Below, one piece after another: positions 34,780 to 44,387 of a stretch of DNA of 64,000 nucleotides. The position numbers and the translations under genes are program-made. The notes below the pieces were generated by a model. The model saw only the letters and a list, made by a program, of their open reading frames with translations, was not told the DNA's origin and searched no databases. The stretch comes from Streptomyces atriruber (lineage in GTDB: Bacteria > Actinomycetota > Actinomycetes > Streptomycetales > Streptomycetaceae): contig NZ_LIPN01000128.1 of NCBI RefSeq assembly GCF_001418325.1, positions 1 through 64,000 of the forward strand, read 5' to 3'. How positions within the stretch are numbered: position 1 is the stretch's first letter; every line of letters begins with the position of its first letter.

Positions 34780-34807
34780 ATTGCTTCAGCTCTGCCAAGC
34801 GCAGTGC

Positions 34808-35254
34808 TTAGGCGGAGACGACCTCGACGTTGACCTTCGCGGCCACCTCGGGGTGCAGACGCACGGACGTCGTGTGGGCGCCCAGCGTCTTGATCGGCGC
34901 GCCCAGCTCGACACGGCGCTTGTCGACCTTCGGGCCACCGGCAGCCTCGATCGCCGAAGCGACGTCGGCCGGGGTGACGGAACCGAAGAGACGACCGGCG
35001 TCGCCGGAGCGAACGGCCAGACGGACCTTGACGCCCTCGAGCTGGGCCTTGATCTCGTTGGCCTGCTCGATGGTCGCGATCTCGTGGATCTTGCGAGCAC
35101 GACGGATCTGCTCGACGTCCTTCTCGCCACCCTTGGTCCAGCGGATCGCGAAGTTCCGCGGGATCAGGTAGTTGCGGGCGTAGCCGTCCTTGACGTCTAC
35201 GACCTCGCCGGCGGCGCCGAGGCCGGAGACCTCGTGGGTGAGGATGATCTTCAT
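34808..35254 (-). CDS. rplI: 50S ribosomal protein L9
   Basis: 148 aa, full length. N-terminal domain [32 protein letters not shown], then the long connecting helix and C-terminal domain ending V-N-V-E-V-V-S-A. Binds 23S rRNA at the base of the L1 stalk. Last gene of the rpsF-ssb-rpsR-rplI operon, 18 nt after rpsR. Confidence 0.99.
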   Translation of the reverse strand: MKIILTHEVSGLGAAGEVVDVKDGYARNYLIPRNFAIRWTKGGEKDVEQIRRARKIHEIATIEQANEIKAQLEGVKVRLAVRSGDAGRLFGSVTPADVASAIEAAGGPKVDKRRVELGAPIKTLGAHTTSVRLHPEVAAKVNVEVVSA

Positions 35255-35272
35255 TAGTCGGTCACCCTTCCC

Positions 35273-35509
35273 TTATCGCGCGGTGGACGTGTAGGGCAGC
35301 AGCGCCATCTCACGGCTGTTCTTCACGGCCGTGGCGACGTCACGCTGGTGCTGCGTGCAGTTGCCGGTCACGCGGCGGGCACGGATCTTGCCGCGGTCGG
35401 AAATGAACTTCCGCAGCATGTTCGTGTCCTTGTAGTCCACGTACGTGACCTTGTCCTTGCAGAAAGCGCAGACCTTCTTCTTAGGCTTGCGCACAGGCGG
35501 CTTCGCCAT
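35273..35509 (-). CDS. rpsR: 30S ribosomal protein S18 (zinc-binding, C+ form)
   Basis: 78 aa. V-C-A-F-C-K-D-K near residue 13 and G-N-C-T-Q-H-Q near 50 retain the Cys/His ligands of the C+ (zinc-containing) form, unlike the Zur-regulated C- paralogue Streptomyces use under zinc starvation. Binds 16S rRNA with S6, whose gene is in the same operon. A CAGGAG site precedes the ATG. Confidence 0.98.
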   Translation of the reverse strand: MAKPPVRKPKKKVCAFCKDKVTYVDYKDTNMLRKFISDRGKIRARRVTGNCTQHQRDVATAVKNSREMALLPYTSTAR

Positions 35510-35582
35510 GGTGTTTCTCCTGTGTGATCAAGAAGTGGGGTTACGGCCCACCCTCGGCCCGGAGGCCTGAAAGCCCTGGGGC

Positions 35583-36182
35583 TTAGAAGGGGGGCTCGTC
35601 CGAGTAGCCGCCACCGGAGCCGCCGGAGCTTCCGCCCCAGCCGCCACCGCCGCCGCCCTGCTGCTGGCCGCCGCCACCGGCAGGCGCGCCGGTCGCCCAG
35701 GGGTCGTCGGCGGGAGCACCGCCGCCACCCTGCTGCTGACCGCCACCGGAGCCACCGCCCCAGTTGCCGCCCTGCTGGCCGCCGCCACCGCCGCCGTAAC
35801 CGCCCTGGCCACCGCGACCGGTGGTCTTGGTGACCTTGGCCGTGGCGTTCTTCAGGCTGGCGCCGACTTCCTCGACGTCCAGCTCGTAGACCGTGCGCTT
35901 GATGCCCTCACGGTCCTCGTAGGACCGCTGCTTCAGCCGGCCCTGCACGACGACGCGCATGCCTCGCTGGAGCGACTCCGCGACGTTCTCCGCCGCCTGA
36001 CGCCAGACCGAGCAGGTGAGGAACAGGCTCTCGCCGTCCTTCCACTCGTTCGTCTGACGGTCGAAGGTGCGGGGGGTGGACGCGACACGGAACTTCGCGA
36101 CCGCCGCACCGGAGGGGGTGAAGCGCAGCTCGGGGTCGTCGACAAGATTGCCGACGACCGTGATGACGGTCTCGCCTGCCAT
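35583..36182 (-). CDS. ssb: Single-stranded DNA-binding protein
   Basis: 199 aa. The OB fold covers residues 1-110 ([25 protein letters not shown], then [13 protein letters not shown]). The linker is Gly/Gln-rich with G-G-G-Q-Q-G repeats, and the tail is D-E-P-P-F, which recruits partner proteins. Coats single-stranded DNA at forks and in repair. The position between rpsF and rpsR makes this the housekeeping SsbA of Streptomyces. Confidence 0.98.
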   Translation of the reverse strand: MAGETVITVVGNLVDDPELRFTPSGAAVAKFRVASTPRTFDRQTNEWKDGESLFLTCSVWRQAAENVAESLQRGMRVVVQGRLKQRSYEDREGIKRTVYELDVEEVGASLKNATAKVTKTTGRGGQGGYGGGGGGQQGGNWGGGSGGGQQQGGGGAPADDPWATGAPAGGGGQQQGGGGGGWGGSSGGSGGGYSDEPPF

Positions 36183-36260
36183 GGGGGAACCTCTCGGCGG
36201 GTTTGCTGCTGGCTGCTTGTTGCTGCTACTCGATTCCCGGGTGCTGCTGAGCTAGAAAGC

Positions 36261-36551
36261 TCAGTGCATCTCGGGACGGAGGACCTTGGTCCGGAGGACC
36301 GACTCGTTCAGGTTCATCTGTCGGTCGAGCTCCTTGACGACCGCAGGCTCGGCCTGCAGGTCGATGACCGAGTAGATGCCCTCGGGCTTCTTCTTGATCT
36401 CGTAGGACAGACGACGACGGCCCCAGGTGTCGACCTTCTCGACCTTTCCGTTGCCCTCACGGACGACGGAGAGGAAGTTCTCGATCAGCGGGGAGACAGC
36501 GCGCTCCTCGAGATCGGGGTCGAGGATGACCATCACTTCGTAGTGACGCAT
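36261..36551 (-). CDS. rpsF: 30S ribosomal protein S6
   Basis: 96 aa from the ATG at 36551, preceded by [25 protein letters not shown] and [17 protein letters not shown] are typical of S6. Forms a heterodimer with S18 on 16S rRNA. First gene of the operon; the promoter should lie in 36552-36817. Confidence 0.99.
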   Translation of the reverse strand: MRHYEVMVILDPDLEERAVSPLIENFLSVVREGNGKVEKVDTWGRRRLSYEIKKKPEGIYSVIDLQAEPAVVKELDRQMNLNESVLRTKVLRPEMH

Positions 36552-36817
36552 GTGGAACCCACCTCCTTTGGACTCAGCGGCCACGGTCGTTCCGTGGCAG
36601 GAGGGTCGTGATGCGTACGCAACGGTATCGGCCGCCACTGACAATCGGCTCCCGCGAGCGGGAGCTCCTGACGTGGCCTGGGCAGACACCGGTGCAGACG
36701 GTACAGAGTACCCGCACCGAGGCTTCCGGTTGAAATCCGGCGGGGGACGGGCAGAATCTGTACACATCGGGTGTCTATGGCGCTACGATGCGCCGCCTTC
36801 CGCAGGAGGTGCCTCTC

Positions 36818-37132
36818 ATGGCACAGGTAATGCGACCGAACACCGCCACCTCTCTCTTCGCCACGGACGGCAAGCCCCATCCGCTCCAGGACACGCTGCT
36901 GGGCGTGACGCTGGTGCTCGGGGCGATCGCCTTCGTGACCGCGATGTTCCACAACCTCCACCTGATCAGCTCGTGGGCGGGCCTGATCGGGATCGCCACG
37001 GGTGCGTACGGCCAGTTCATCTCGGTGACGACGCGAGAGCGCTTCGGCCTGATCCTGGGGCTCGGAGCCTCGGCGGTCGGCTTCTTCCTGGGCATGGCGC
37101 ACGGCGGACTCTTCGGCGGCGTCGTCGGCTGA
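36818..37132 (+). CDS. Hypothetical three-helix membrane protein
   Basis: 104 aa from the ATG at 36818 with AGGAGGT 7 nt upstream (an upstream in-frame ATG lacks a site). After a polar start, M-A-Q-V-M-R-P-N-T-A-T-S-L-F, come three helices at about residues 27-50, 53-70 and 80-104. The family is not recognised beyond a small conserved Streptomyces membrane protein. Divergent from rpsF and upstream of femX. Confidence 0.85.
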   Translation: MAQVMRPNTATSLFATDGKPHPLQDTLLGVTLVLGAIAFVTAMFHNLHLISSWAGLIGIATGAYGQFISVTTRERFGLILGLGASAVGFFLGMAHGGLFGGVVG

Positions 37133-37280
37133 CGGCCTCGCGGCACCCCGGTCGCACGAGGGGGCCGGGGGCCTTAGTCCCGTACGCCCAGACGGGTCGC
37201 TCGCAGGGCGCAGTAGGCTTCGGCGCGAGAGCCGGAGCCCCTGTACCCATGGGGACACACCAGCCCGAGGAGCGCCCCGA

Positions 37281-38402
37281 ATGAGTCTGACCCTGAGGAC
37301 CATCAGTCGCGAGCAGCATCTGGCATATATCCAGACACTGCCGTCGGCGAGTCATTGCCAGGTCCCGGCATGGGCTGACGTGAAGAGCGAATGGCGCTCG
37401 GAGAACCTGGGCTGGTTCGACGACAGGACCGGTGAGCTGGTCGGTGCCGGCCTGGTGCTGTACCGGCAGCTGCCCAAGCTCAAGCGTTATCTCGCGTACC
37501 TTCCCGAGGGGCCGGTCATCAACTGGTACGCCCCGAACCTCGACGAGTGGCTGCAGCCGATGCTGGCGCATCTGAAGCAGCAGGGCGCCTTCTCCGTGAA
37601 GATGGGTCCGCCGGTCGTGATCCGTCGCTGGGACGCTCCGGCGATCAAGGCGGGCATCCAGAACCCCGACGTGAAGCGGCTGCGGGACACCGAGGCGACG
37701 TACATCGAGCCGCGGGCCTTCGAGGTCTCCGACCGGCTGCGCCGGATGGGCTGGCAGCAGGGCGAGGACGGCGGCGCCGGCTTCGGCGACGTACAGCCCC
37801 GCTTCGTCTTCCAGGTGCCGCTGGCCAACCGCTCCCTGGACGAGGTCCAGAAGGGCTTCAACCAGCTGTGGCGGCGCAACATCAAGAAGGCCGAGAAGGC
37901 CGGCGTCGAGGTCGTCCAGGGCGGCTACCACGACCTGCCCGAGTGGCAGCGCCTCTACGAGATCACCGCGGTCCGCGACAAGTTCCGCCCGCGTCCGCTC
38001 GGCTACTTCCAGCAGATGTGGCAGGCCCTCAACTCCGAGGACCCCAACCGCATGCGGCTGTACTTCGCTCGGCACAACGGCGTGAACCTGTCGGCCGCGA
38101 CGATGCTCGTCGTCGGCGGCCACGTCTGGTACTCCTACGGCGCCTCGGACAACATCGGGCGTGAGGTCAGGCCCTCGAACGCGATGCAGTGGCGGATGCT
38201 GCGCGATGCGTACGCCATGGGTGCGACGGTCTATGACCTGCGCGGCATCTCCGACTCGCTGGACGAGACGGACCACCTCTTCGGCCTGATCCAGTTCAAG
38301 GTCGGCACCGGCGGCGAGGCCGCCGAGTACATCGGCGAGTGGGACTTCCCGCTCAACAAGCTGCTGCACAAGGCGCTCGACATCTACATGTCGCGCCGGT
38401 GA
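37281..38402 (+). CDS. femX: FemX-type peptidoglycan bridge aminoacyltransferase
   Basis: 373 aa, FemABX family with two GNAT-like halves: W-A-D-V-K-S-E-W near residue 32, Y-L-P-E-G-P-V near 75, and C-terminal Y-D-L-R-G-I-S-D-S-L-D-E-T-D-H-L-F-G-L-I-Q-F-K-V-G-T-G-G. Such enzymes add an amino acid from aminoacyl-tRNA to the stem-peptide side chain of lipid II; S. coelicolor FemX adds the first glycine. GAGGAG precedes the ATG. Followed 66 bp later by the racemase-like gene, likely co-transcribed. Confidence 0.92.
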   Translation: MSLTLRTISREQHLAYIQTLPSASHCQVPAWADVKSEWRSENLGWFDDRTGELVGAGLVLYRQLPKLKRYLAYLPEGPVINWYAPNLDEWLQPMLAHLKQQGAFSVKMGPPVVIRRWDAPAIKAGIQNPDVKRLRDTEATYIEPRAFEVSDRLRRMGWQQGEDGGAGFGDVQPRFVFQVPLANRSLDEVQKGFNQLWRRNIKKAEKAGVEVVQGGYHDLPEWQRLYEITAVRDKFRPRPLGYFQQMWQALNSEDPNRMRLYFARHNGVNLSAATMLVVGGHVWYSYGASDNIGREVRPSNAMQWRMLRDAYAMGATVYDLRGISDSLDETDHLFGLIQFKVGTGGEAAEYIGEWDFPLNKLLHKALDIYMSRR

Positions 38403-38468
38403 TCCCGCACAATTTCCTTCCACAGCTCTGATACACCGCAGATACGAGAAAGGTTCCGGGATCCAGCC

Positions 38469-39500
38469 ATGGCGCTCACGCTCTATGTCGACACCGCGCG
38501 CTGGCGGGCACACCAGAAGCACATGCTGGAGCAGTTCCCGGGCATCGTCCCGGTCTGCAAGGGCAACGGCTACGGCTTCGGTCATGAGCGCCTCGCCGAG
38601 GAAGCCACGCGCTTCGGCTCCGACGTGCTCGCCGTGGGCACCACCTACGAGGCCGCTCGCATCAAGGACTGGTTCAGCGGCGACCTGCTGGTCCTGACGC
38701 CGTTCCGGCGGGGCGAGGAGCCGGTGCCGCTGCCCGACCGCGTCATCCGCTCCGTGTCGTCGCTCGACGGCGTGCACGGCCTCGTGGGGGCCCGCGTCGT
38801 CATCGAGGTCATGTCCTCGATGAAGCGCCACGGCGTCAGCGAGCAGGAGCTCCCGCAGCTGCACGCCGCCATCGAGGACGTACGCCTCGAAGGCTTCGCG
38901 ATCCACCTGCCGCTGGACCGCACCGACGGCTCGGACGCCGTCGAGGAGGTCATCGGCTGGATGGACCGGCTGCGCGCGGCCCGTCTGCCGCTGCACACGA
39001 TGTTCGTCAGCCACCTCAAGGCCGGTGAACTGGCGCGCCTTCAGCAGCAGTTCCCGCAGACCCGCTTCCGCGCCCGGATCGGCACGAACCTCTGGCTGGG
39101 CGATCACGAGGCCACCGAGTACCGCGGCGCCGTCCTCGACGTCACCGCCGTCGCCAAGGGCGACCGCTTCGGCTACCGCCAGCAGAAGGCCGCTTCCGAC
39201 GGCTGGCTGGTCGTGGTGGCCGGCGGCACCTCGCACGGTGTCGGCCTGGAGGCCCCGAAGGCGCTGCACGGCATGATGCCGCGGGCCAAGGGCGTGGCGC
39301 GCGCGGGCCTCGCGACCGTCAACCGCAACCTGTCGCCCTTCGTCTGGGCGGGCAAGCAGCGCTGGTTCGCGGAGCCGCCGCACATGCAGGTCTCGATCCT
39401 CTTCGTGCCCTCGGACGCGCCGGAGCCGAAGGTCGGCGAGGAGCTGGTGGCCCACCTGCGGCACACCACCACTCAGTTCGACCGGATCATCGACCGCTGA
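38469..39500 (+). CDS. Alanine racemase-like PLP protein
   Basis: 343 aa. The N-terminal PLP barrel is recognisable: V-C-K-G-N-G-Y-G-F-G places the Schiff-base lysine at about residue 34, and R-I-G-T-N-L-W-L-G near residue 205 corresponds to the conserved Alr loop. A beta-rich domain follows. It is shorter and more diverged than true Alr, so alanine racemase activity is not certain. Pairing with femX suggests a cell-wall amino acid role. Confidence 0.85.
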   Translation: MALTLYVDTARWRAHQKHMLEQFPGIVPVCKGNGYGFGHERLAEEATRFGSDVLAVGTTYEAARIKDWFSGDLLVLTPFRRGEEPVPLPDRVIRSVSSLDGVHGLVGARVVIEVMSSMKRHGVSEQELPQLHAAIEDVRLEGFAIHLPLDRTDGSDAVEEVIGWMDRLRAARLPLHTMFVSHLKAGELARLQQQFPQTRFRARIGTNLWLGDHEATEYRGAVLDVTAVAKGDRFGYRQQKAASDGWLVVVAGGTSHGVGLEAPKALHGMMPRAKGVARAGLATVNRNLSPFVWAGKQRWFAEPPHMQVSILFVPSDAPEPKVGEELVAHLRHTTTQFDRIIDR

Positions 39501-39515
39501 GACGGATCGATCCAG

Positions 39516-39561
39516 CACGCGGAAGGGCCGGTACGACGATTCGTACCGGCCCTTCCGCGTG
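39516..39561. terminator. Bidirectional terminator between racemase-like and mannosyltransferase genes
   Basis: Perfect 21-bp arms (39516-39536 and 39541-39561) with a 4-nt loop, between convergent genes. The most stable terminator in the window apart from the parS palindromes. Confidence 0.92.
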
Positions 39562-39572
39562 TGCATACGCCC

Positions 39573-41120
39573 TCAGCGCGGCAGATCGGCCGCCGCGCCC
39601 GCACCCCACTTCACGGCAGGCGTCTGCGAGGTGTGCAGAGCGGTCCGCTTCGGATGGCCAGCGGACCCCAGCACGAAGACGTCCCGCGCGCCGTCCAGGA
39701 CGCCCCCTGACGGGTCGTCGTCCCCTGCCTGCCGCACGACGTCCCGCTCCGGCATGAGGACGTCGCGCACGACCACGGCGCACAGGTACAGCGTGCCCAG
39801 GAGATGCACGACGATGGCGAGTTGGTACCCCTCGGTGGGCAGCCCCTTGTGGGCGTCTCCGCTCGTCGTGTACGCCAGGTAGAGCCAGATCCCGAGGAAG
39901 TACGCGACCTCGCAGGCCTGCCAGATCAGGAAGTCGCGCCAGCGCGGCCTGGCGAGCGCGGCGAGGGGGATCAGCCACAGGACGTACTGCGGCGAGTAGA
40001 CCTTGTTCGTGAGGATGAAGGCGGCGACCACCAGGAAGGCGAGCTGCGCCAAACGTGGGCGGCGCGGTGCGGTGAGCCCGAGGGCACCGACTCCCAGACA
40101 GGCGAGGAGCATCAGCGCTGTCGCCAGGGTGTTGACCGTGTCGGTGGTCAACGGGGAGTCCATCCGCTGGGAGAGGATCAGCCAGAAGGACCCGAAATCG
40201 ACGCCGCGCTCCTGGCTGAACGTGTAGAACTTCGACCAGCCGTCGCTCGCGAGCAGTATCACCGGCAGGTTCACCACCAGCCAGGCGCTCACCGTGCCGA
40301 GCAGCGCGATCCCGAACTCCCGCCACTTGCCCGCGCGCCAGCACAGGATCAGGAGCGGCCCGAGGATCAGTACGGGATACAGCTTGGCGGCCGTGGCGAG
40401 CCCGAGGAGCACACCGAAAGCGACGACGCGCGAGCGTGACCACATCAGCATCGCGGCGGCCATAAGAGCCACGGCGAGCAGGTCCCAGTTGATGGTGGCG
40501 GTCAGCGCGAAGGCCGGCGCGAGGGCGACGAGCAGTGCGTCCCAGGGGCGGCGCCGATGGGTGCGTGCGACGCAGACGGCGACGACCGCGGTGCAGACCA
40601 TCAGTATCCCGGCGTTGACCATCCAGTAGATCTTTTCCTGGTGCTGGATGGATCCGCTGCCGGGCGTCACCCAGGACGCCATTTCCATGAACACCCCGGT
40701 GAGGACCGGGTATTCGAGGTACTCCATGTCGCCGGGCAGTCGGTCGAAGTACGGCACCAGACCGTCGGCGAAGCCGCGTCCCTGATAGAGATGCGGGATG
40801 TCGGAGTAGCACGCATGCGTGTACTGCGAGCTGGCGCCGAAGAACCAGGCGCCGTTGTAGCACGGCATCTTCTGGATCATCCCCAGCGCGAACATCCCGA
40901 GGGCGACGAGCGCGATGATGCGCACGGGAGTCCACCAGGACGCGGTGAACAGCACTCTTCGGCCGACCGGGCCGCCGATCAGCTCACTGCCGACCCGGGC
41001 GACCTCGTCCTCCTTCGTGGGGCGCACCGGCTCCTGTTCCTGCTCCTGCGGGCTCACAGGCTCGTACGCGCTCGTGCGCGGCGTCTCTGCGCTGGGGTCT
41101 GCACTCGGCATGCCCGACAT
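39573..41120 (-). CDS. GT87-family polyprenyl-phosphate mannosyltransferase
   Basis: 515 aa from the ATG at 41120 (a second ATG at 41111 is better spaced from AGG). About 11 membrane helices; the first periplasmic loop has Y-N-G-A-W-F-F-G-A-S and Y-L-E-Y-P-V-L-T-G-V-F-M-E-M-A, typical of GT87/DUF2029 alpha-mannosyltransferases that use a lipid-linked donor to glycosylate envelope glycans or lipids. The C-terminal 40 residues are hydrophilic. It follows the PBP gene on the same strand, with parS in the spacer. Confidence 0.88.
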   Translation of the reverse strand: MSGMPSADPSAETPRTSAYEPVSPQEQEQEPVRPTKEDEVARVGSELIGGPVGRRVLFTASWWTPVRIIALVALGMFALGMIQKMPCYNGAWFFGASSQYTHACYSDIPHLYQGRGFADGLVPYFDRLPGDMEYLEYPVLTGVFMEMASWVTPGSGSIQHQEKIYWMVNAGILMVCTAVVAVCVARTHRRRPWDALLVALAPAFALTATINWDLLAVALMAAAMLMWSRSRVVAFGVLLGLATAAKLYPVLILGPLLILCWRAGKWREFGIALLGTVSAWLVVNLPVILLASDGWSKFYTFSQERGVDFGSFWLILSQRMDSPLTTDTVNTLATALMLLACLGVGALGLTAPRRPRLAQLAFLVVAAFILTNKVYSPQYVLWLIPLAALARPRWRDFLIWQACEVAYFLGIWLYLAYTTSGDAHKGLPTEGYQLAIVVHLLGTLYLCAVVVRDVLMPERDVVRQAGDDDPSGGVLDGARDVFVLGSAGHPKRTALHTSQTPAVKWGAGAAADLPR

Positions 41121-41181
41121 CCTGCCGTACGCGACTGGGAACGCGGAGAGGGCCGCCGCACCCATCGGTGCGGCGGCCCTC

Positions 41182-41195
41182 GTTTCACGTGAAAC
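41182..41195. promoter_or_regulatory. parS site, perfect, between PBP and mannosyltransferase
   Basis: GTTTCACGTGAAAC, 62 bp upstream of the mannosyltransferase start and 53 bp after the PBP stop. Confidence 0.9.
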
Positions 41196-41219
41196 ATCCG
41201 CGGGGGAGCGCCTGCGGCG

Positions 41220-41243
41220 GCCCGCCGGGACACTCCGGCGGGC
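41220..41243 (-). terminator. Hairpin after the PBP gene
   Basis: 9-bp perfect arms (41220-41228 and 41235-41243) with a 6-nt loop, immediately after the PBP stop on the minus strand. Confidence 0.7.
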
Positions 41244-41248
41244 TCGGC

Positions 41249-44014
41249 TCAGCCTGTCGGCCCGCCGAAGATTCCGCCCCCTCCATTGCCATTGCCATTG
41301 TTGCCTGCGCCACCGGCCGGGTCTTCGGTGGCGGGTGGGGACTCCCCACCGGGCCCGCCGTCGACGCCGCCGTCGGCACCGCCGTTCTCCTGACCGCCGT
41401 CGTGGTTGCAATCCCAGTCGAACGGATCACAGCTCTCGCCGGGATCGGGGCTGTTCGTCGGCGGCTTCGTGGTCTCGGTCTCCGTGGGCGTCGGTGACGT
41501 GGTCTCCTCCGGCTCCTCGGTCTTCGTCGGCGTGGGCGGCGGGGGCGGGGTCTCTCCGACGACCTCACCGATCGGCCCGGGCGCCGGGAAGTTCACGACG
41601 GGCTTGCCCTTGAGCGCCTGCTCCATGTACTCCTGCCAGATCTGCGCGGGGAACGAGGCGCCGTGGATCTTCTCCTCGCCACCCGTGCCGAACATCTCCA
41701 GGAACTTGCGCTTCTTGTTGGTCTCGTCGTCGTCGAGCCGGTACATGCTGACCGCCGTAGACAGCTGCGGGGTGTAGCCGACGAACCAGGCGGACTTGTT
41801 GCCGTCCGTCGTACCGGTCTTGCCGGCGACCTGACGGCCGCTGAGCTGGGCGGAGGTACCCGTGCCCTTGTCCACGACGGTCCGCAGCACGTCGGTCACG
41901 TTGTCGGCGACCTCCGGGCTGTAGGCCTGCTTGGTCGTCTTCTCGTGGCGGTAGACCGTGTCGCCCTCGTGCTCGACCTCCTTCACCGAGTACGGCTCGT
42001 TCTGCTTGCCGCTCGCCGCGAAGGTGGAGTACGCCCCGGCCATCCGGATCGCGCTGGGCGACGAGGTGCCGAGTGAGAAGGACGGGTAGGTGGCGCCGGC
42101 CATGGAGCTGTCGTCCTTGAGACCGGCATCCATGGCGGACTGCTTCACCTTCTCCAGTCCGACGTCCATGCCGAGCTGCACGTAGGCCGAGTTGACCGAC
42201 TCCCTCATCGCCTCGCGAAGGTCGATCTGGAAGCTGGGACGGTTGTACGACTGGTTACCGTCGTTCTTCTGGTTCCACTGCTTGCCCTCGCGGTCCGTCC
42301 AGACCTCACCGTTGTACTTCTGGATCTTCAGCTCGTTCTTGCCGCTGTAGAGGCTCTTCGGATTGACGATGGTGCGCTCGGCCTCGGTCTGCTCCTCCGG
42401 GCCGTCCGGGTCGCGCACGCCGTACTTGAACGCGGCGGCCAGCACGAACGGCTTGTACGTCGAACCGACCTGGGCACCGGTCTGGTCGGCGTTGTTCGTG
42501 AAGTGCTTGGTCGCGTCCTCGCCGCCGTAGATGGCCTTGATCGCGCCGTCCTTCGGATCCACCGAGGCCCCGCCGAACTGAACGTGCGTGTCCTTCTCCG
42601 GACGCACCTTCGGCTTGATCTTCTCCTTGCGGACCTTGTTCACCGAGGCCTCGAGATCCTTGACCTTCTTCTTGTCGAAGGTCGTGTGGATCTCGTAGCC
42701 GCCCTGCTGGAGCTGCTCGGCGGTGATGTTGGTGTTCCTGATGACGTACGCCTTGGCCAGGTCCACGAGGTAACCCGTCTGACCGGCCAGGTCCATGTTC
42801 GACCGCGGGTTCTGGAGCTTCGGGAACTCCTGGTACTTGGCCCGCTGCTCGGCGGTCAGGCGGCCGTCCTTGACCTCTTCGTCGAGGATCCACTTCCAGC
42901 GCTTCTTGGCGCGGGCGGTGTTGTCCTGCTTGTTGGCCCCGGGGTCGATCTCCGGGTAGCCGGCGGGGTCGTAGTACGTGGCGCCCTTGAGCACGGTCGC
43001 GAGGAACGCGCACTGGCTCGGGTCCAGCTCGCTGGCTTCCTTGTTGAAGTACGCCCGGGCGGCCGCCTGGATGCCGTAGGCCCCGCGTCCGTAATAAGCG
43101 GTGTTCAGGTAACCGGCCATGATGTCCTCCTTGGACACCGTCCGGCCGACCTTTATCGAGATGAAGAGCTCTTTGAACTTCCTGGTGAACGTCTGCGACT
43201 GATCGCCGAGTCGCGCGTTCTTCACGTACTGCTGGGTGATCGTGGAGCCACCCTGGGTCTGCCCGCCCTTGGCCATGTTGACCACGGCCCGGGTGATGCC
43301 CATCGGGTCGACGCCCTTGTCCTTCTCGAACGACTTGTTCTCCGCCGACATGACGGCGAAGCGCATCTCCTTGGGGATGTCGTCGTAGTCGATGATCTGG
43401 CGGTTCCGCTCACCACCGGTCGCGACCATCTGCTTGCCGTCGGCCCAGTAGTAGACGTTGTTCTGGGCCTTGGCCGCCTTGTCGACCTCCGGCACCTCCA
43501 CCAGGGCGTACGCGATGCCCGCGACCGCCATCAGGCTACCGAGGAAGCCGAGGAACATGCCGGTGACCAGGCGCCACGACGGGACCCAGCGGCGCACGCC
43601 GCTCTTGCCCGCTCGCGGGTAGTCGATGAACCGCTTCTTACGGGGAGGCTCGGCACCGCGGCCCCTGCCACGGCCTGCGCCGCCCGGTCCACCGGGCCCA
43701 CCGCCGCCACGGCGGCCACCGCCACCACCGCCCGCGCGTCCGCCGCCGTCGGGCGCCCTGCGGCGACCGCCGCCCGCGCCGACCGAACCGCTGCGCTGCG
43801 CTGCGCGGCGGGCCTCGGCCCTGCCGCCGTAGGGGCGGTCCCCATCGTCCGAGGCCCCGGAACCGGGCCCCGGTCCTCCGTAGGAGGAAGAGGGTGATCC
43901 TGTGTCGCCCCGCGGTGCCGCGCGTCGACCCGACGGCGCCCCTGGGGTACCACGCCTGGCCGCGGCGCGTCCGCCGCCCTGCGGCTGCGGCGGTTTGCGA
44001 CGGTGCTCGCTCAT
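41249..44014 (-). CDS. Class A penicillin-binding protein (transglycosylase/transpeptidase)
   Basis: 921 aa from the ATG at 44014. The first 145 residues are Gly/Arg/Pro-rich and cytoplasmic, then a membrane anchor (about 148-172). The glycosyltransferase domain has G-G-S-T-I-T-Q-Q and Y-L-N-T-A-Y-Y-G-R-G-A-Y-G-I-Q-A-A-A; the usual E-D-x-x-F-x-x-H-x-G is A-E-N-K-S-F-E-K-D-K-G, so the catalytic Glu stays but Asp and His do not. The transpeptidase has S-T-Y-K, S-V-N and K-T-G-T. The tail is a Pro/Thr then Gly/Asn-rich region. Builds and crosslinks peptidoglycan outside the membrane. Confidence 0.95.
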   Translation of the reverse strand: MSEHRRKPPQPQGGGRAAARRGTPGAPSGRRAAPRGDTGSPSSSYGGPGPGSGASDDGDRPYGGRAEARRAAQRSGSVGAGGGRRRAPDGGGRAGGGGGGRRGGGGPGGPGGAGRGRGRGAEPPRKKRFIDYPRAGKSGVRRWVPSWRLVTGMFLGFLGSLMAVAGIAYALVEVPEVDKAAKAQNNVYYWADGKQMVATGGERNRQIIDYDDIPKEMRFAVMSAENKSFEKDKGVDPMGITRAVVNMAKGGQTQGGSTITQQYVKNARLGDQSQTFTRKFKELFISIKVGRTVSKEDIMAGYLNTAYYGRGAYGIQAAARAYFNKEASELDPSQCAFLATVLKGATYYDPAGYPEIDPGANKQDNTARAKKRWKWILDEEVKDGRLTAEQRAKYQEFPKLQNPRSNMDLAGQTGYLVDLAKAYVIRNTNITAEQLQQGGYEIHTTFDKKKVKDLEASVNKVRKEKIKPKVRPEKDTHVQFGGASVDPKDGAIKAIYGGEDATKHFTNNADQTGAQVGSTYKPFVLAAAFKYGVRDPDGPEEQTEAERTIVNPKSLYSGKNELKIQKYNGEVWTDREGKQWNQKNDGNQSYNRPSFQIDLREAMRESVNSAYVQLGMDVGLEKVKQSAMDAGLKDDSSMAGATYPSFSLGTSSPSAIRMAGAYSTFAASGKQNEPYSVKEVEHEGDTVYRHEKTTKQAYSPEVADNVTDVLRTVVDKGTGTSAQLSGRQVAGKTGTTDGNKSAWFVGYTPQLSTAVSMYRLDDDETNKKRKFLEMFGTGGEEKIHGASFPAQIWQEYMEQALKGKPVVNFPAPGPIGEVVGETPPPPPTPTKTEEPEETTSPTPTETETTKPPTNSPDPGESCDPFDWDCNHDGGQENGGADGGVDGGPGGESPPATEDPAGGAGNNGNGNGGGGIFGGPTG

Positions 44015-44387
44015 CGAACGCTTACTCCTCGGGCAGGCGCAGCTGTCCACGCCTGGAAACGGCGGCTGGTTTCCAATCCCCCCGGAGTGCGGATGCGCCC
44101 GTTCCTGAACGCGCCCGCACTACACCGGGGACGACGACGCTCCCTGACGTCACTTGGTTCCCGGCGGCATGCATGGCGCACAGACTACGCACCGTCAAAA
44201 CCCTCGTAGAGCCGAAGTTCACCCCAAATCAGGCAAGTTACTTCCTACGAATCGGTGATGTGACGCCGTTCACCGTGCCCCCTCTTGTATCAACCGGATC
44301 GCCGTTCTATCGTCTCGATGTATCGAGTCGATACATCAGCTCGACATAAAGGTCGTACTGAGGGACCGCGGCAGACGGGAGGCGAAG
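44015..44387. other. 373-bp divergent spacer (PBP / padR)
   Basis: No credible gene. The right-hand third is AT-rich and carries the PadR palindrome at 44317-44337 and a likely promoter (CATAAA near 44344). The PBP promoter is probably in 44110-44240, where TTACTTCC and nearby AT-richer stretches occur. Confidence 0.5.
44317..44337. promoter_or_regulatory. PadR operator
   Basis: Perfect 9-bp arms GATGTATCG and CGATACATC separated by AGT, 50 bp before the padR start. It contains the ATGT...ACAT core recognised by PadR proteins, so PadR probably represses its own transcription here. Confidence 0.8.

Noticed and set aside
37017..39566. 849-aa minus-strand frame opposite femX and the racemase-like gene
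   Set aside because: Frame shadow of two well-supported genes on the other strand and it crosses their spacer.
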